NCBI RefSeq assembly: GCF_047675955.1
Contig: NC_132911.1
Location: 68,853,133-68,917,132, forward strand
Source: Chlorocebus sabaeus
Lineage: Eukaryota > Chordata > Mammalia > Primates > Cercopithecidae
Length of the DNA stretch: 64,000 bases
Reading direction: 5' to 3'
In this document: piece after piece, positions 45,570 through 56,901 of the stretch
Numbering within the stretch: the first letter of the stretch is position 1
Layout: each line of letters opens with the position of its first letter
Translations under genes and position numbers: made by a program
The notes under the pieces: generated by a model
Database searches by the model: none
Seen by the model: only the letters and a program-made list of their open reading frames with translations
What the model was told of the DNA's origin: nothing

Positions 45570-46385
45570 ACTCCTAGACATCTCTCCAAAGAAGATATAC
45601 AAAATAGACACATGAAAAGGCACTCAACATCATTAGTCATTTGGGAAAGGCAATGCAAAACCACAATGAGATACCACTTCACATCCACTAGGATGGCTCT
45701 TATCAATAACCCAGAAAATGACAAGTTTTCATAAGGATATGGAGAAATCAGAGCCTTCACACACTGAATGTAAAATGGAGCAGGCACTGTGTAAAACAGT
45801 CTGCCAGATTCTCAGAAAGTTAAACACAATAATACCAAATGACTCAGCAATTTCACTACTAGGCATGTACCCAAGAGAAAAGAAATTACAGGTCTGTCCA
45901 TTCAAAAACTTGCACACAAATGTTAATATCAACACTATGCATAGTATGTAAATGTGGAAGGAATCAAAATGTACATAAACTGATGAATGGATAAAGAAGA
46001 TGTGGTATATCCACAAAATAGAATATTATTCAATCATAAAAAGGAAAGAGCTATTAACTAATGTGACAACTTGAAAACATTATGCTAAATGAAGAGTCAG
46101 TTACAAAAGACCACACATTGTATCATTCCATTTATACGAAATGTCCAGAATAGGCAAATTCGTGGAGAAAGAAAGTAAATTAGTGGTAACCTAGGGATGA
46201 GGGGAGGAAGGAATGAGGAGTGGCTGCCAACAGGATTTCTTTCTGGGGTGATGAAAACGTTCTAAACTTAGATAGTAGTGATGGTTTCACAGCTTTGTAA
46301 ATATACAAAAAAAATTGATGAATTGTACACTTGGAAACAGTGGATTTTACCATGTGTGAATTACATCTCAATTAAGAAAAATTTA
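45570..46385 (+). mobile_element. L1M (L1MC/L1MD-age) 3' fragment, sense
   Basis: End of ORF2 and the 3' UTR: 'ccaaagaagatatacaaaat' (45586-45605), 'caatgagataccacttcaca' (45664-45683), 'gatgaatggataaagaagat' (45982-46001), 'ggggtgatgaaaacgttcta' (46245-46264) and 'gaattgtacacttggaaac' (46320-46338). Several stops break the frame; the 77-codon frame at 45718-45951 is a piece of it. Confidence 0.85.
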
Positions 46386-47144
46386 AAATGCCCCAAACAA
46401 AACAAAGCAAAAAAAATGTGGTAACATCTAAAGTATGTAGCACATAACAGGTGCTCAAGAAACACAAATTTTTCTCTTAAAATTATGTAAGCCTCAAAAA
46501 TACACAATAAAACTTACTTTAAAAATTACTCCTTGGATAATTCAGAGTTTGTCTAAGTATTTTTCAAGTATGTGTTATTCCATATAGCTGGGAAAACAGC
46601 TCCACCTGCTTTTAATAGTGTGAAAAGTGTAATAATAAAAGCCTCGCTCGTTACTTGTAGGTCTTTTCTCTAGATACTATATTTCTCACCCTTCAGTGAA
46701 TCTACCTAAGGTTGTCTGCAAGATTCTCTTCAGTATGAGGCAGTGGATAGCTAAACTTGGTAGCTCTTCCCAGCCATCTCCTGGGTTTGTAGAGTTCTCT
46801 CATTCTAGAGCACAATACATAAAAATACATTTAGTACCAAAAAAAAATCCTCAACTGTTGCTCCCTCTGCTTTCATCCCTAAACACATGTTTCAGCATAA
46901 AACACACTCTTGGACTCAGTGAGAGCACTGGTGATAATACAGACGTCTGCACATAAAACCTGATATTCAGGCTCGGTCACTGGATCTGCGAAGGTCCTGC
47001 AGCAATGCCCACGAGCCCACTTCTACTCTTCCGTCTCCATCTTCTCTCTGAGTAAAGCTTTAGAGACTTGGGTGGTGGCCATAGTGACTACAGTTAATAT
47101 ATAAAAATCTTTTAAAACTAGCTTTTGAAGTTTTTTCATTTCAA
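46386..47144. other. Unique sequence
   Basis: No clear repeat apart from a MIR-tail-like patch at 46430-46465. The 86-codon plus frame 46696-46956 has no domain. Confidence 0.45.
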
Positions 47145-47298
47145 CTTCCTTCCTTCCTTCCTTCCTTCCTTCCTTCCTTCCTTCCTTCCTTCCTTCCTTC
47201 CTTCCTTCCTTCTTTCCTTCCTTCCTTTCTTCCTTCCTTTCTTCTTCCTTCCTCCTTCTTTCCTTCTTTCTCCCTCCCTCCTTCCCTTCTTTTCTTTA
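47145..47298. repeat. (TTCC)n microsatellite (GGAA on the minus strand)
   Basis: About 16-17 uninterrupted TTCC units from 47145 to about 47211, then a degenerate CTTT/TTCC tract to 47298. The plus frame with repeated Phe-Leu-Pro-Ser is an artefact. Confidence 0.97.
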
Positions 47299-47425
47299 TT
47301 CACTTATTTATTTAGCAATAAACATTTATTTAATATAGACTACATGCCAGGTAAAACACTAGAAGCTGAAGATACACTGAATGGAAAAAGCAATGCCTAC
47401 AAGGAGGCAATGCTTTGCTTTAAAA
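47299..47425 (-). repeat. L2 3' end, antisense
   Basis: 'aaacatttatttaatataga', 'ctacatgccaggtaaaacac' (47340-47359) and 'gaagctgaagatacactgaa' follow the antisense L2 3' end. Confidence 0.65.
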
Positions 47426-47527
47426 CGCACACCTTCCCTATAAGCTTTCAGAAGTCCAACTTTGGCTGAAGTGAAAGTTATTTGGGTTCTGGTTTTCTAG
47501 GTGCTGGTGCTAAAAACTGTTGATTTA

Positions 47528-47850
47528 GGGACAGGTGCAGTGGCTTATGCCTATGATCCCAGCACTCTGGGAGGCTGAGGCAGGTGGATTACTTGACCCC
47601 AGGAGTTCAAAACTAGCCTGGACAACATAGGGAGACCCTGTCTCTACAAAGAAAAAAATACAAAAATTGGTCAAGCACAGTGGTGTGCACCTGTAGTCTC
47701 AGCTACTCAGGAGGCTGAGGTGGGAGGATTGCTTGAGTCTGGGAGATGGAGGCTGCAACGAGTTATGATTGTGGCGCTGCACCCCAGTCTGGGTGACAGA
47801 GTGAAACCCCATCTCAAAAATATAAATAAATAAAAAATAAAAATAAAAAC
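47528..47850 (+). mobile_element. AluJ-type SINE, full length
   Basis: Dimeric Alu with many changes, e.g. 'gaggattgcttgagtctggg' in the right arm, and a tail of AAATA-type repeats. J-type by its 'cctggacaacatagggagac' segment. Confidence 0.92.
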
Positions 47851-48452
47851 CATTAATTTAAAAATAAATTCTGAGGTTGTCTGCCTTTAAGTTTAAATAT
47901 CCTTCCATTTCTTTCCTAATGTTTAAATTAGTTGTATGAAATAGATAAGCATCTAACTTTCTTTACTTTTAAAAATACTATTTATTTCCAAATACATAGC
48001 ATACATTTTAGATCAATTCTTTAAAATCTGTATAAATTTCAAATTGTAAAACATAAATATTTATAATGTCCTATGCGAGTTCACTCTTTAAAGGAATAAT
48101 GAAGTAAATGTTTACGTAAATACAGAAAATACTCATAAATGAGTTATAATTTCAATTTTATTTCTAGGGTTTCCTTAAAGAGGGAAGGGGTATATTAACA
48201 ACTGAATTCCCTCACAAATATATTCACACACATAGATCCTACTTCATGGGCAGGCACCATAAGTGCCTGTCTCACATACTGACACTTGCAGGCATATATG
48301 AGAAATATTATCCCCCAAATCATGAAAAGCACAACACAGTCCTTCTTCCATGCTGTTATTTATGAATGAAATTGGTCCATGTTGAAATATCCATTGTTTT
48401 TACAGGTTATATGCAACTTTTAACTGGCTAACAGACCAGCAAAACAATTATT
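47851..48452. other. Unique AT-rich sequence
   Basis: No repeat or gene recognised. Confidence 0.45.
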
Positions 48453-48461
48453 TGATTCTAC

Positions 48462-48786
48462 TTTTCTTTTCTTTCTTTCTTTTTTTTTTTTTTTTTTTTT
48501 TTTGAGACAGGGTCTTATTCTGTCACCTAGACTGGAGCGAAGTGGCACAATCTCGGCTCACCGCAACCTCCACCTCCCAGGCTCAAGGAATTCTCCTGCC
48601 TCAGCCTCCTGAGTAGCTGGAATTACAGGCAAGCGCCACTACTGCCTGGCAAATTTTTGTATTTTTAGTAGAGATGGGGTTTCACCATGTGGGCCAGGCT
48701 GGTCTCAAACTCCTAACCTCAAATGATCTACCCACCTCACCCTCTCAAAGTGCTGGGATTACAGACATGAGCCACCACGCCTGGCC
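48462..48786 (-). mobile_element. AluS-type SINE, antisense, full length
   Basis: Antisense Alu with a left T-rich tail (CTTTT units then 22-23 T). Short target duplication tgattct at 48453-48459 and 48787-48793. Confidence 0.94.
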
Positions 48787-49035
48787 TGATTCTGGTTTCT
48801 AATTGCATCTCCACTCTTTGGAAAATTCTTCACATAAATTACAGCTATGTAATTACTATGCTAAAATATGTGTTCTCCTTTTAAATAAGGAGAAATATGT
48901 CTTGATGTAATACTCTTTTCCTAATTTTAAAAGAATATTCCAATACTAGATACTCTTTAAAATAAATAAATTATTTGATGCCACCATTTCCCCATGTTTA
49001 TGACCAAACATTCTATTTAAAAAGTAAGGATCAAG

Positions 49036-49345
49036 GGCCAAGCACGGTGGCTCATGCCTGAAATCCCAGCACTTTGGGAGGCCAAGGCAGGTGGATCACT
49101 TGAGCCCAAAGGTCGAGACCAACCTGGGCAACACAGCAAAACCCTATCTCTACAAAAAAGAAAAAAAGAAAAAGAAAAATACAAAAATTAATCTGGCATG
49201 GTGATGCACACCTGTGGTTCCAGCTACTCAGGAGGATGAAGTGGGAGGATCGATCGAGCCTAGGAGGTTGAGGCTGCAGTAAGCCGTGATCGCACCACTG
49301 CACTCCAGCCTGGGCGATACAGTAAGACCCTGTTTCCAAAAAAAA
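49036..49345 (+). mobile_element. AluJ-type SINE, full length
   Basis: Dimeric Alu with a long AAAAAG mid-linker (49156-49184) and 'gaggttgaggctgcagtaag' in the right arm, J-type. Short A tail. Confidence 0.93.
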
Positions 49346-50654
49346 GTACTAAGCAAACCCAGATGTTGTGTATTTTTTTTGGAGGAAGGGTGGACAGAGA
49401 TACTCTTATTTGTAGCCTTCTTTGAAGCCAAGAAACTATGAGACCTTACAAATTTCTAATTTCTTTTTTATGGACCTGCTTAGAAAATGCTGGTTAAAAC
49501 AAACATCAACAATAAAAATATATGTACTATTCTTTTTCAAATTTGATGGAATAACCAGCATTTTCAGTAGTATATATATGTTGAGCCATGGTTAAAGAAA
49601 TATGTGAGAATTGTTCTATTCAAAAAATATATATAAAATAGATTTTGAAATGAGAAAGCATTTTCCAAGGCAGGCTTATGCTTCTCCTTTAGCTGGAACT
49701 ACTTCTCCTGTTCACTCTGCTGTGGGATGTGCATACAAACATCCCCAGGCATTCGCTTTCTGCCAGGACATTTCTGTGGCTTAAACATGCACATAAGCAA
49801 TTAGTTTTATGCCTTCCAGTAAGAAATGGAACCAAATATTTATGGCATGAAGGGACTGCACATGTGTCACTGCGCGAAATTCACCACTCCATCCCCCCTC
49901 CTGGTTTGATGAGCAATTCTGTTCTATAATACTCTGGGATGAAACAACTCCCAAGGTAGTCTTCCCAGGGATTGGGGAGGAGGCGGTTTAACAATGACAG
50001 TGAGGGGAGTCCTACCAATGACCAATGTATTACTTCAACATTATACAACATCCAGAGCTTCTACAAAGTTTCAAAAAGCCTCAATAGACATGGACATTTA
50101 TCTAAGTTGTATACTTTACCAAAACGATTAGATTTTCTTATTTATCAACACAAATTCAACCATTAAATAGGTAGTATAGTTTAGGGATGCTAAGCGGGCT
50201 TAGTGATCACTTATCAGCTCTTTCTAAAGCTCTAAAATAAAGGACAGGAGAAACCAAATGGCTACCTACCTTCCCCTTTCTTAACTTTTGTCCACTGTCA
50301 CAGAATACAGATGGCCAGAAAAGCAGGGTTCCCACTGGCACACACAGCCAGCATATGTACATACAAACAGGCACCAACATGAACGTATGGTTGTGATGGC
50401 AACTGGGGGAGGTGGTGGCTAAAGTTGGAATGTGGATGGCCTCCAAAGTCCTTTTCAACTGTAAATGAAATGGGCTTGTTTCTACTCATTGTTGCATCCA
50501 AGTGCCTGAGACATAGTAAGTACATGAAACAACATATTCAATGCAATGACAATGGCACAAAAAGTACCTCCCCTTTAGTGTAGCCTGAGGAACTCACAAG
50601 TCTGCCACTAACATCAGCTCAACAGTCATGGATCATCTGAGCACTGAGGCTGGA
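49346..50654. other. Unique sequence
   Basis: No repeat or gene recognised. Frames at 49729-49929, 49972-50166 and 50207-50458 have no domain. Confidence 0.45.
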
Positions 50655-50795
50655 CTGGCCCTTACTGCTTACCCAGTCCAACCTCCCCCACCTGCAGAGG
50701 AGTTAAGTGACTGCCACAGTAACGGGCAGGCCCAGAGCAAGCCTCCTGCCTTGTAGTTCTTAAGTCAGAGCGCCTTCCCCAATACAGACCATGCT
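50655..50795 (+). repeat. MIR-like SINE, diverged
   Basis: 'cagtccaacctcccccacct' (50675-50694), 'gaggagttaagtgactgcca' and 'cagagcaagcctcctgcct' resemble a MIR/MIR3-type 3' half. Confidence 0.5.
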
Positions 50796-51620
50796 TATCA
50801 CACAGTTACTGTGAATACCCAAAAGGCCACCTTTCTGACATACCTCAAACATGTTTATTCTGGAAGTTGCAGAGTATAAATATCCAAATCCTGTCTCAAA
50901 GGACTGCAGTCAGTCAGCATCAACCGAATGTTCTCTGTGGCCAAAACACTATTAGAAAAAAAACTCATAGATGAAATGGAAAGGATCACCGAAATGAATA
51001 CACATATGCTAACAATAGGTACCTACCCCAAAGAATCACAGTACTATCGACTTTCCATTGCTCTGATTCTATTCTCATGAAGCAGCCTCTGGAAGACCAA
51101 CGTAGTATCAATGTTACCTCCATGGCAATAAGGGGATACCCTGACTAGCACATATAAGCATTTATGTCTCTAAAAGGGTTCACTCCTAACTGCAAATTAA
51201 CAAATGGATATTATCACTTACTCATGTCTTTTGTGAGACTACGTGTATATCAGTTTACGAGAGGGTGGTTAATCTGTATTCACTGAAAAATTCAGACTCC
51301 GAGCTGTTGAACCAGACCCTGGTGCACAGAGATGGAGCCTGGACCACACCCCAGCCTGAGTGCTTCCTTTGACATGCCTAGGTCAGCTATCTATCTAAGA
51401 GCAACAGAAAATGGTCACGGACATTTCTCAGTGTGTCTTAGAGAAGCGGAGAGAGAACAGAAGCCAGATCACGGTGGGCTGAGAGGATCACAGCTATAAT
51501 TGTGTAAAGGTCAGAATAAACTCAGGCTTGGATTCCACAGCTTCATCTGACTTTACCACATTGAGTATACCTTCAAAGACAGCAGAAGAGGGAAAAGTCT
51601 CCTGGAGTCATTTCCACACC
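50796..51620. other. Unique sequence
   Basis: No repeat or gene recognised. Confidence 0.45.
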
Positions 51621-51770
51621 TGTATTATAATTATCCATATTTTTCATGAGAGCAGATACTCAGATTATTTTTTCTTGCTACTGTCTACCCAGTACCAGGC
51701 ACTGGACCTGGTACATTATAGACGCTCTATAAATGTTTGAATGTATGTATGAATGAATGAGGTTTTGTAA
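51621..51770 (+). repeat. L2 3' end
   Basis: 'ctacccagtaccaggcactg' (51686-51705), 'ctggtacattatagacgctc' and 'tgtatgaatgaatgagg' (51747-51763) match the sense L2 3' end with its ATGA tail units. Confidence 0.7.
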
Positions 51771-52137
51771 TTCTTCCAAACTGTTCTCGAGCCACATGTA
51801 ACTCTTCCAGCCACATGTTCCAGTTTACTAGGGTGAAAAATGCTTTTCCATTTTCTATTTCCAGAATTTCGCATTTGGAGTCAAATCGTTCAAAGCTGTC
51901 TCCTCATGGACTGAAGAGGCTGGTCAGGACTAGGCTTTGCCAAGTGTCCCAGCGTTAAGACCACCTGCTTCTTTGCTCCCAGGGCAGTGACCTTGTGGTC
52001 TCATTTGCAATCACTGTTCTCCAAAGGAAGCCCCATTATCGTCACTTGCAGAGCCTAGCCAGGATGACAGAGTGTTGTCATGCAGAAATGAGGCAGGTCT
52101 GGCCATGGCTTTTGGGAGACAACTGAGTATCAAGCAC
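51771..52137. other. Unique sequence
   Basis: No repeat or gene recognised. Confidence 0.45.
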
Positions 52138-52296
52138 TTGGAATGTGTGTGCACATGTTTAAGTGTGCATGTGTGCATGCACATGTATACATTTCTATAT
52201 GTGTGCATCCGTGTGTGTGTGCAGGTATGTATATGTGTGCACATATGTGCATACAGGCTGTGTGTGTGTGTGACACATGTGTCTGTGTGTGTATTT
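52138..52296. repeat. GT/AT/GCA low-complexity tract
   Basis: Irregular TG, CATG and TATG units over about 160 bases, with short (GT)n runs at 52211-52222, 52259-52272 and 52282-52292. Overlapping frames in both strands (52011-52409) are produced by the repeat and are not genes. Confidence 0.9.
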
Positions 52297-52671
52297 TGGC
52301 AAGGAGGCAGCAATGGGTCTTTATACTGAACCTTCAGAGGCCAGGCTCCCTCTCATCCAGACAGCATAGCTCAGTACCATACCTCTGCTTCACAACACTG
52401 GGCAAGTGAGATGAAACCTTGGAGATGATATTTAAATGATCCTTTCCTCTAACATTTCTAATAATAAACTGTATTGTGTATATTTGAAGTTTATCTTTTA
52501 CCTTTCAAAAAAAGAATAAAAATTACCATGCGCTTAAAGTTATGGGTGGACTAGGGATAGGGTGAGAAAGGACCATAAAAATATAGATGGAATGGGTTTA
52601 CGATAAACTTAGAAGGTATATATTTCAAGAGCATTCAAGAGAAATACATGATTAAATAAATGAAGAACCAT
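52297..52671. other. Unique sequence
   Basis: No repeat or gene recognised. Confidence 0.45.
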
Positions 52672-52673
52672 GC

Positions 52674-52714
52674 AATATATACACATACACATATATACAT
52701 GTGTGTGTGTGTGA
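52674..52714. repeat. (TATACA)/(TG)n short microsatellite
   Basis: TATACACATA units grading into a (TG)7 run. Confidence 0.9.
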
Positions 52715-52739
52715 CTTGTTTGTTGGTCTCCAAAGCCCA

Positions 52740-52930
52740 CTGACTAGTTAACTTGATTTTCCCAGCAACCAAGCCTGTGAGGGAAGTAGAGAGGTAACAG
52801 TCTTTCCATCTTAAGAAGAGAAAACTGAAGTCTACAGTGATTTGCTGAAGGCCATCTGGCCAGTAAGTAGTGGCAAGAAGATAACCAGGTCTCTTGATTC
52901 CCAGACCAGTGTGTTTAGCTAATCTGTCCT
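52740..52930 (+). repeat. MIR, sense, 3' portion
   Basis: 'aagagaaaactgaagtctac' (52814-52833), 'gatttgctgaaggccatctg' and 'gattcccagaccagtgtgtt' (52895-52914) follow sense MIR. Confidence 0.75.
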
Positions 52931-55148
52931 CAATACGCGTTGAAGCTTGGAAGACAAAATTACCATCAGCTCTATTTCAAAGGGCAACTGAAAAGAAAGA
53001 AAAATAAGGCAGTGTGTTCAGCCTATTATTTTACTAAGCTCTCCAGATTCTCTACCTACTGAATATTTCATGAACATGAAGACCCCCTTTAATTGCTTCA
53101 TTCCTGCCCCAAATTCGTAAGAAAAGAAATAATTTAATATTGAATCTTTTGTAGTGTGAGGTGATTAGAAAATATCATCTGCAATAAACTTTTAATTACA
53201 TGCTCAGGGTCAAATATTTGAAACCTTATTTTCATTAAACCGACACTGCCACCAACTCTGCTTTGTAATTTTAAATATGGCTTTTTCTGTTTACCTCCAC
53301 TGTATGTTCAGTACTGAAGCAAAACCTTCCAAGTCTGGCCTTGCTCCAGATAAGGAAGAATAGGGGAGTTCCGCTAAAGTTGGAGCTCTGCATGAGTCTG
53401 GAAGGTGCAGAGGTGGGGTGGAAAATGAGAGTGTTATGAGGCCAGTGCAAGTCAGAGTGCTGGCCTTGGGACTGCATGTGCTGGTCCACGGTGAGAGACA
53501 GAAAGGAGAGGAAGAGCATAGAAACTCTTACAGCAATTTCACAGAATCATTTTGTCTGTTGAAGATAATAATAGAAAATTAGTTAATATTTCAAATGCTT
53601 TTTATTTCTAGGCATTTATTTTTACTGTATTTTGCAGAAGTATTAATCCAAAAAAACTGGAAAAGAAATAAAAGAAGCGGTCTGTTTCTATGTGTAGTTT
53701 GAGAAGCACTGTGCGAGGCCACTCTGAGGCAGGTTTTATCTGGGAGGAATGTAGTGGTTTCCCAGAATACCAAAGTTACCTGTATCAAAATGCAGGAACA
53801 AAAGTTATACATAAATACATATCTGTCAAAACCAACAGCAGTTTCAATTGTCCATTCTGTCCTGAGTTCTGAGTACATGGGTAATGAGAAGTGGGCAAGC
53901 CAGAAATGAATTGAATCTGGTGTCAATAACGTGTAAGTTAAGACATTTAAGCAAAACTCAAGGGTCCTGTTGAAAACCTGAAATTCAAAAAACATTGAAC
54001 CCTTCAATTATATGCTGCTGACTAAAAACCAGCCATGCTGAGAAAGGAATGACTGTCCCTGCCCTCCCTCTGCTTTTGGTAGCTGAGGTGAAACGAGCAG
54101 GTGGTTTCAGCTCAATTCCTCATTTATAAACCGGCTTTGTGAAAAATACACACGCAAAGCCACTTGTTTGGCAGTCTCAGAAGAGGGTCTGAGGACTGAC
54201 CGGACATGAGCCACAATTACCCTCTCACCCTGGAGGGAAGTCCCTGCAGGTTAGGGGCGATGTACATCAGTAGGTTAGGATGCAAAAACCCTGCACAGCT
54301 GCTGCCTACAACGAGGGAGGGGCGGGGGGGCTGAGGGAGAAGGAAGACATGTTCATTTCCAGATTACAAAACCAGCCCTAAAATGGAAGTGATCAGATTA
54401 TCACTAATTTATGTTATTTAATTCCTCATGTTCTTCAGATTGCTAAATCTCCGTTATTTTAAGGAAGCACTGTAAGTTTTTGTCACCTTTTAAAAGTTGT
54501 ACACTTTTTAAAAAGAACAAAATAAAACATGTTGTCAAATTCCTTTTTTTTAAGGAAAATAATGAACCCAGTGACAGTTAATGTGATTACTATGACAATT
54601 TCTATGCATATGATATCGTGGACAGACAATGGATGTGTCATCAACACCCGAAAACAGCCTGTTTCATGTTCTCTTGGGCTTGGCATTCCTGACAATGCAG
54701 ACTCCCTCTAGTGGTCAAAGTAATATATGTAAATTCTCAGGCTGGTTAACAAAAAAGGGCTCTTTTGTAATCCGGCTGCTTTTAAAAGAAAAGAAAAATT
54801 TTTTGATGTACAAAATGTTTTCAAGTACTTCAAATGATGTAATTAAAGATAAGTTTTAAAATGTAGATTCTATTCTTTAATTATCTAAATGCATATGATG
54901 AATAGTTATAATTCCTATAATTTATTGGACATTAATTCATTCCTCTGACTTTGTAATACTAAATGTCCAGAACAAGGAAGACCCAATAACAGATTTATTA
55001 ACAGAGTCATGATTATTCTTTGCCAATATAAGCACTTATCATTTAGGGGACTGGATTTCCACAGTTAGATAATTTCCAAAGCAGGTATGAGGTTATCACA
55101 CAAGGTCATTATAATCTGATGCCTGCACTGAAGGCCTTATTTTTCAAT
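52931..55148. other. Unique sequence, with one GC-rich patch
   Basis: No repeat I can name. The 138-codon minus frame 53591-54007 is the longest non-repeat frame in the window but has no domain. 54040-54340 is GC-richer and contains the GC box ggggcgggg at 54318-54326 on the plus strand. Confidence 0.45.
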
Positions 55149-55239
55149 GCTGACCGAGACAGACAAGATGGTGTTCACTTAGACCAGATGTTTTTACATA
55201 TTGGACTCATTGATTATGACAATACTTTTGGAAATCAAA
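55149..55239 (+). repeat. Copy 1 of an unassigned 91-base repeated segment
   Basis: Matches 56811-56901 at 76 of 91 positions. In the shared frame it reads through without a stop and both copies contain LIDYDN followed by FGNQ. The matching ends abruptly on both sides. I do not recognise a protein or repeat family. Confidence 0.7.
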
Positions 55240-55369
55240 CATTTAGTCTTTATAATGAAACTACAGATTCCTAGAATATTGAAATAAAGTTCTGGTTAAA
55301 GGGGATAATATATGTGGAAACTATAACTGCAAAGCAAAAAATCAGATATAAATTATTATTTTTATCACC

Positions 55370-55512
55370 TAATTCTCAGACCTTTTTTTGCAGATGAAAA
55401 ATGAAACCCTGAGAACCAGGAAGCTCAAATGACTTGTTCATGGTCGCTAAACTAGTCAGCAGGAGAGGAAATGAGAAGCCAGCTACTCTGAGCCCCCGTC
55501 TTCTTGGAATAT
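55370..55512 (+). repeat. MIR fragment, sense
   Basis: 'gcagatgaaaaatgaaaccc' (55392-55411), 'caaatgacttgttcatggtc' and 'ctactctgagcccccgtc' follow the sense MIR 3' half. Confidence 0.7.
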
Positions 55513-56309
55513 ATATGGCTAAGGAGACATAGTGCTAGCTTTGTCAGTCTTCATCTTAGCATTGACTTGTGACTATAAAGTATTTAGACTGATTCCCATG
55601 CGAAATAGTCCCATAAGATATTGCTTTTTTTTTTTTTTTAACATTTCATCGATTATTTAAGTACTTTCTGAAGCAGTGGTTAACTGACAGAACAAGTTCC
55701 TAGGTAATTCTTTTATGAGATGAACATGAGATAGTAAAAATTAATAATTATAAAAATACATGCAAATTTCTGGTCTGAATGCTCTCTCAGTCACTGTGGA
55801 CTTAACAGCTAAATTCTGGGTTTCTTGTACATTTCTGGAATTTTGTGAAAAATAAATGATGATAAAGCAGTAAAAGTGCTGTGAAATTGTGGCAAATGCT
55901 ACAAACACAAGTTCTTGTTTTAGTTAGCCAAAGTTAAATCACACAGGGGAAAAAAAAAGGTTTTATCTACTGCTTTAGTTTCCTGGAGGGTGAAGGAAAA
56001 TAGAAACTGCCAATCTGTTTGGAGAATGAACGAAAATGGAAGAAAATCACAAATTCTCTCCACAACGTGTATTGCCTGGCAGGTTCTGTGTTAGGTGCTG
56101 GAGAATGCATTATCATCTTTCTCCTGAGAGTTTTGGCATTTGATTTGGACTAGAACTAAAATTGTGTTACAATCATAGCTGTGAACTCTTATAATTATAC
56201 TCACATATAAATACAGTAATGGATTGCCACTTCTTGGTGAAGGCCAAACACATTCTAACTCATTCAGTTTTTCATGACATGAAAATGTGTAAGCCCCCCC
56301 TTCCACGCG
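55513..56309. other. Unique AT-rich sequence
   Basis: No gene. A T run (13 T) at 55627-55639. 56080-56110 ('caggttctgtgttaggtgct') may be a scrap of antisense L2. Confidence 0.45.
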
Positions 56310-56415
56310 TCAATCCAGACTGTTAACTCTGAGAGAACAGGACGTGTGTCTGTCTTGTCCATTTCTGTATCCCCAACACCAAGGATAGTGCCAGGCACAG
56401 AGTCAGCATTCGTGT
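56310..56415 (+). repeat. L2 3' end
   Basis: 'gactgttaactctgagagaa' (56318-56337), 'tctgtcttgtccatttctgt' (56350-56369) and 'aggatagtgccaggcacag' match the sense L2 3' end. The next ~400 bases are unique. Confidence 0.72.
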
Positions 56416-56810
56416 TGTGCTGGTTGAATTTGAACTCCAGGTTGGAGATCATAAGAACTCACCTGGAGGGAGGAGGGCTGAAGGAATGAGGGAAGAACTA
56501 ACAGATTACGGGGCTGTTTTTGTGCCTCATCCAGGAGATATACCGCTGCTGCCAGGGAGAACATGCTGTTGGGCTTTGCTTCACAAAAAGGCTGACCATG
56601 TTCACCAATACTCACCCAGAGACTATGTAGCATCCCCAAACTGTGCTCTACATTCCACACTATGGATGAAAAATGCATGAGATCTCAACTACTGATAGAA
56701 ATGTCAGAAAAGCAGACAAGAGCTATCACCATGGACTCTTCAGAGTCAATACAAAACAAACAAACCAAAAACAAAACCAGTTTGTGCTCTTCAGTTTTCA
56801 TTTTTTAAAT

Positions 56811-56901
56811 CCTGACCAAGAGAGACAAGACAGGGCTCACATAGACCAGATATTTTCACAGATTGAACTTATTGATTATGACAATGCTTTTGGAAATCAA
56901 G
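56811..56901 (+). repeat. Copy 2 of the unassigned 91-base repeated segment
   Basis: See the copy at 55149-55239. The plus frame here (56673-56906) ends with a TAG right after the matched region. Of the 15 differences most change the encoded residue, so there is no sign of protein-level constraint. Confidence 0.7.

Noticed and set aside
47125..47469. A frame with repeated Phe-Leu-Pro-Ser
   Set aside because: Produced by the (TTCC)n microsatellite.
52011..52409. Overlapping Cys/His/Val-rich frames on both strands
   Set aside because: Produced by GT-rich low-complexity DNA.
53591..54007. A 138-codon minus-strand open frame, the longest outside repeats
   Set aside because: No domain, no codon or splice context. 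A frame of this length is plausible by chance in 64 kb read six ways.
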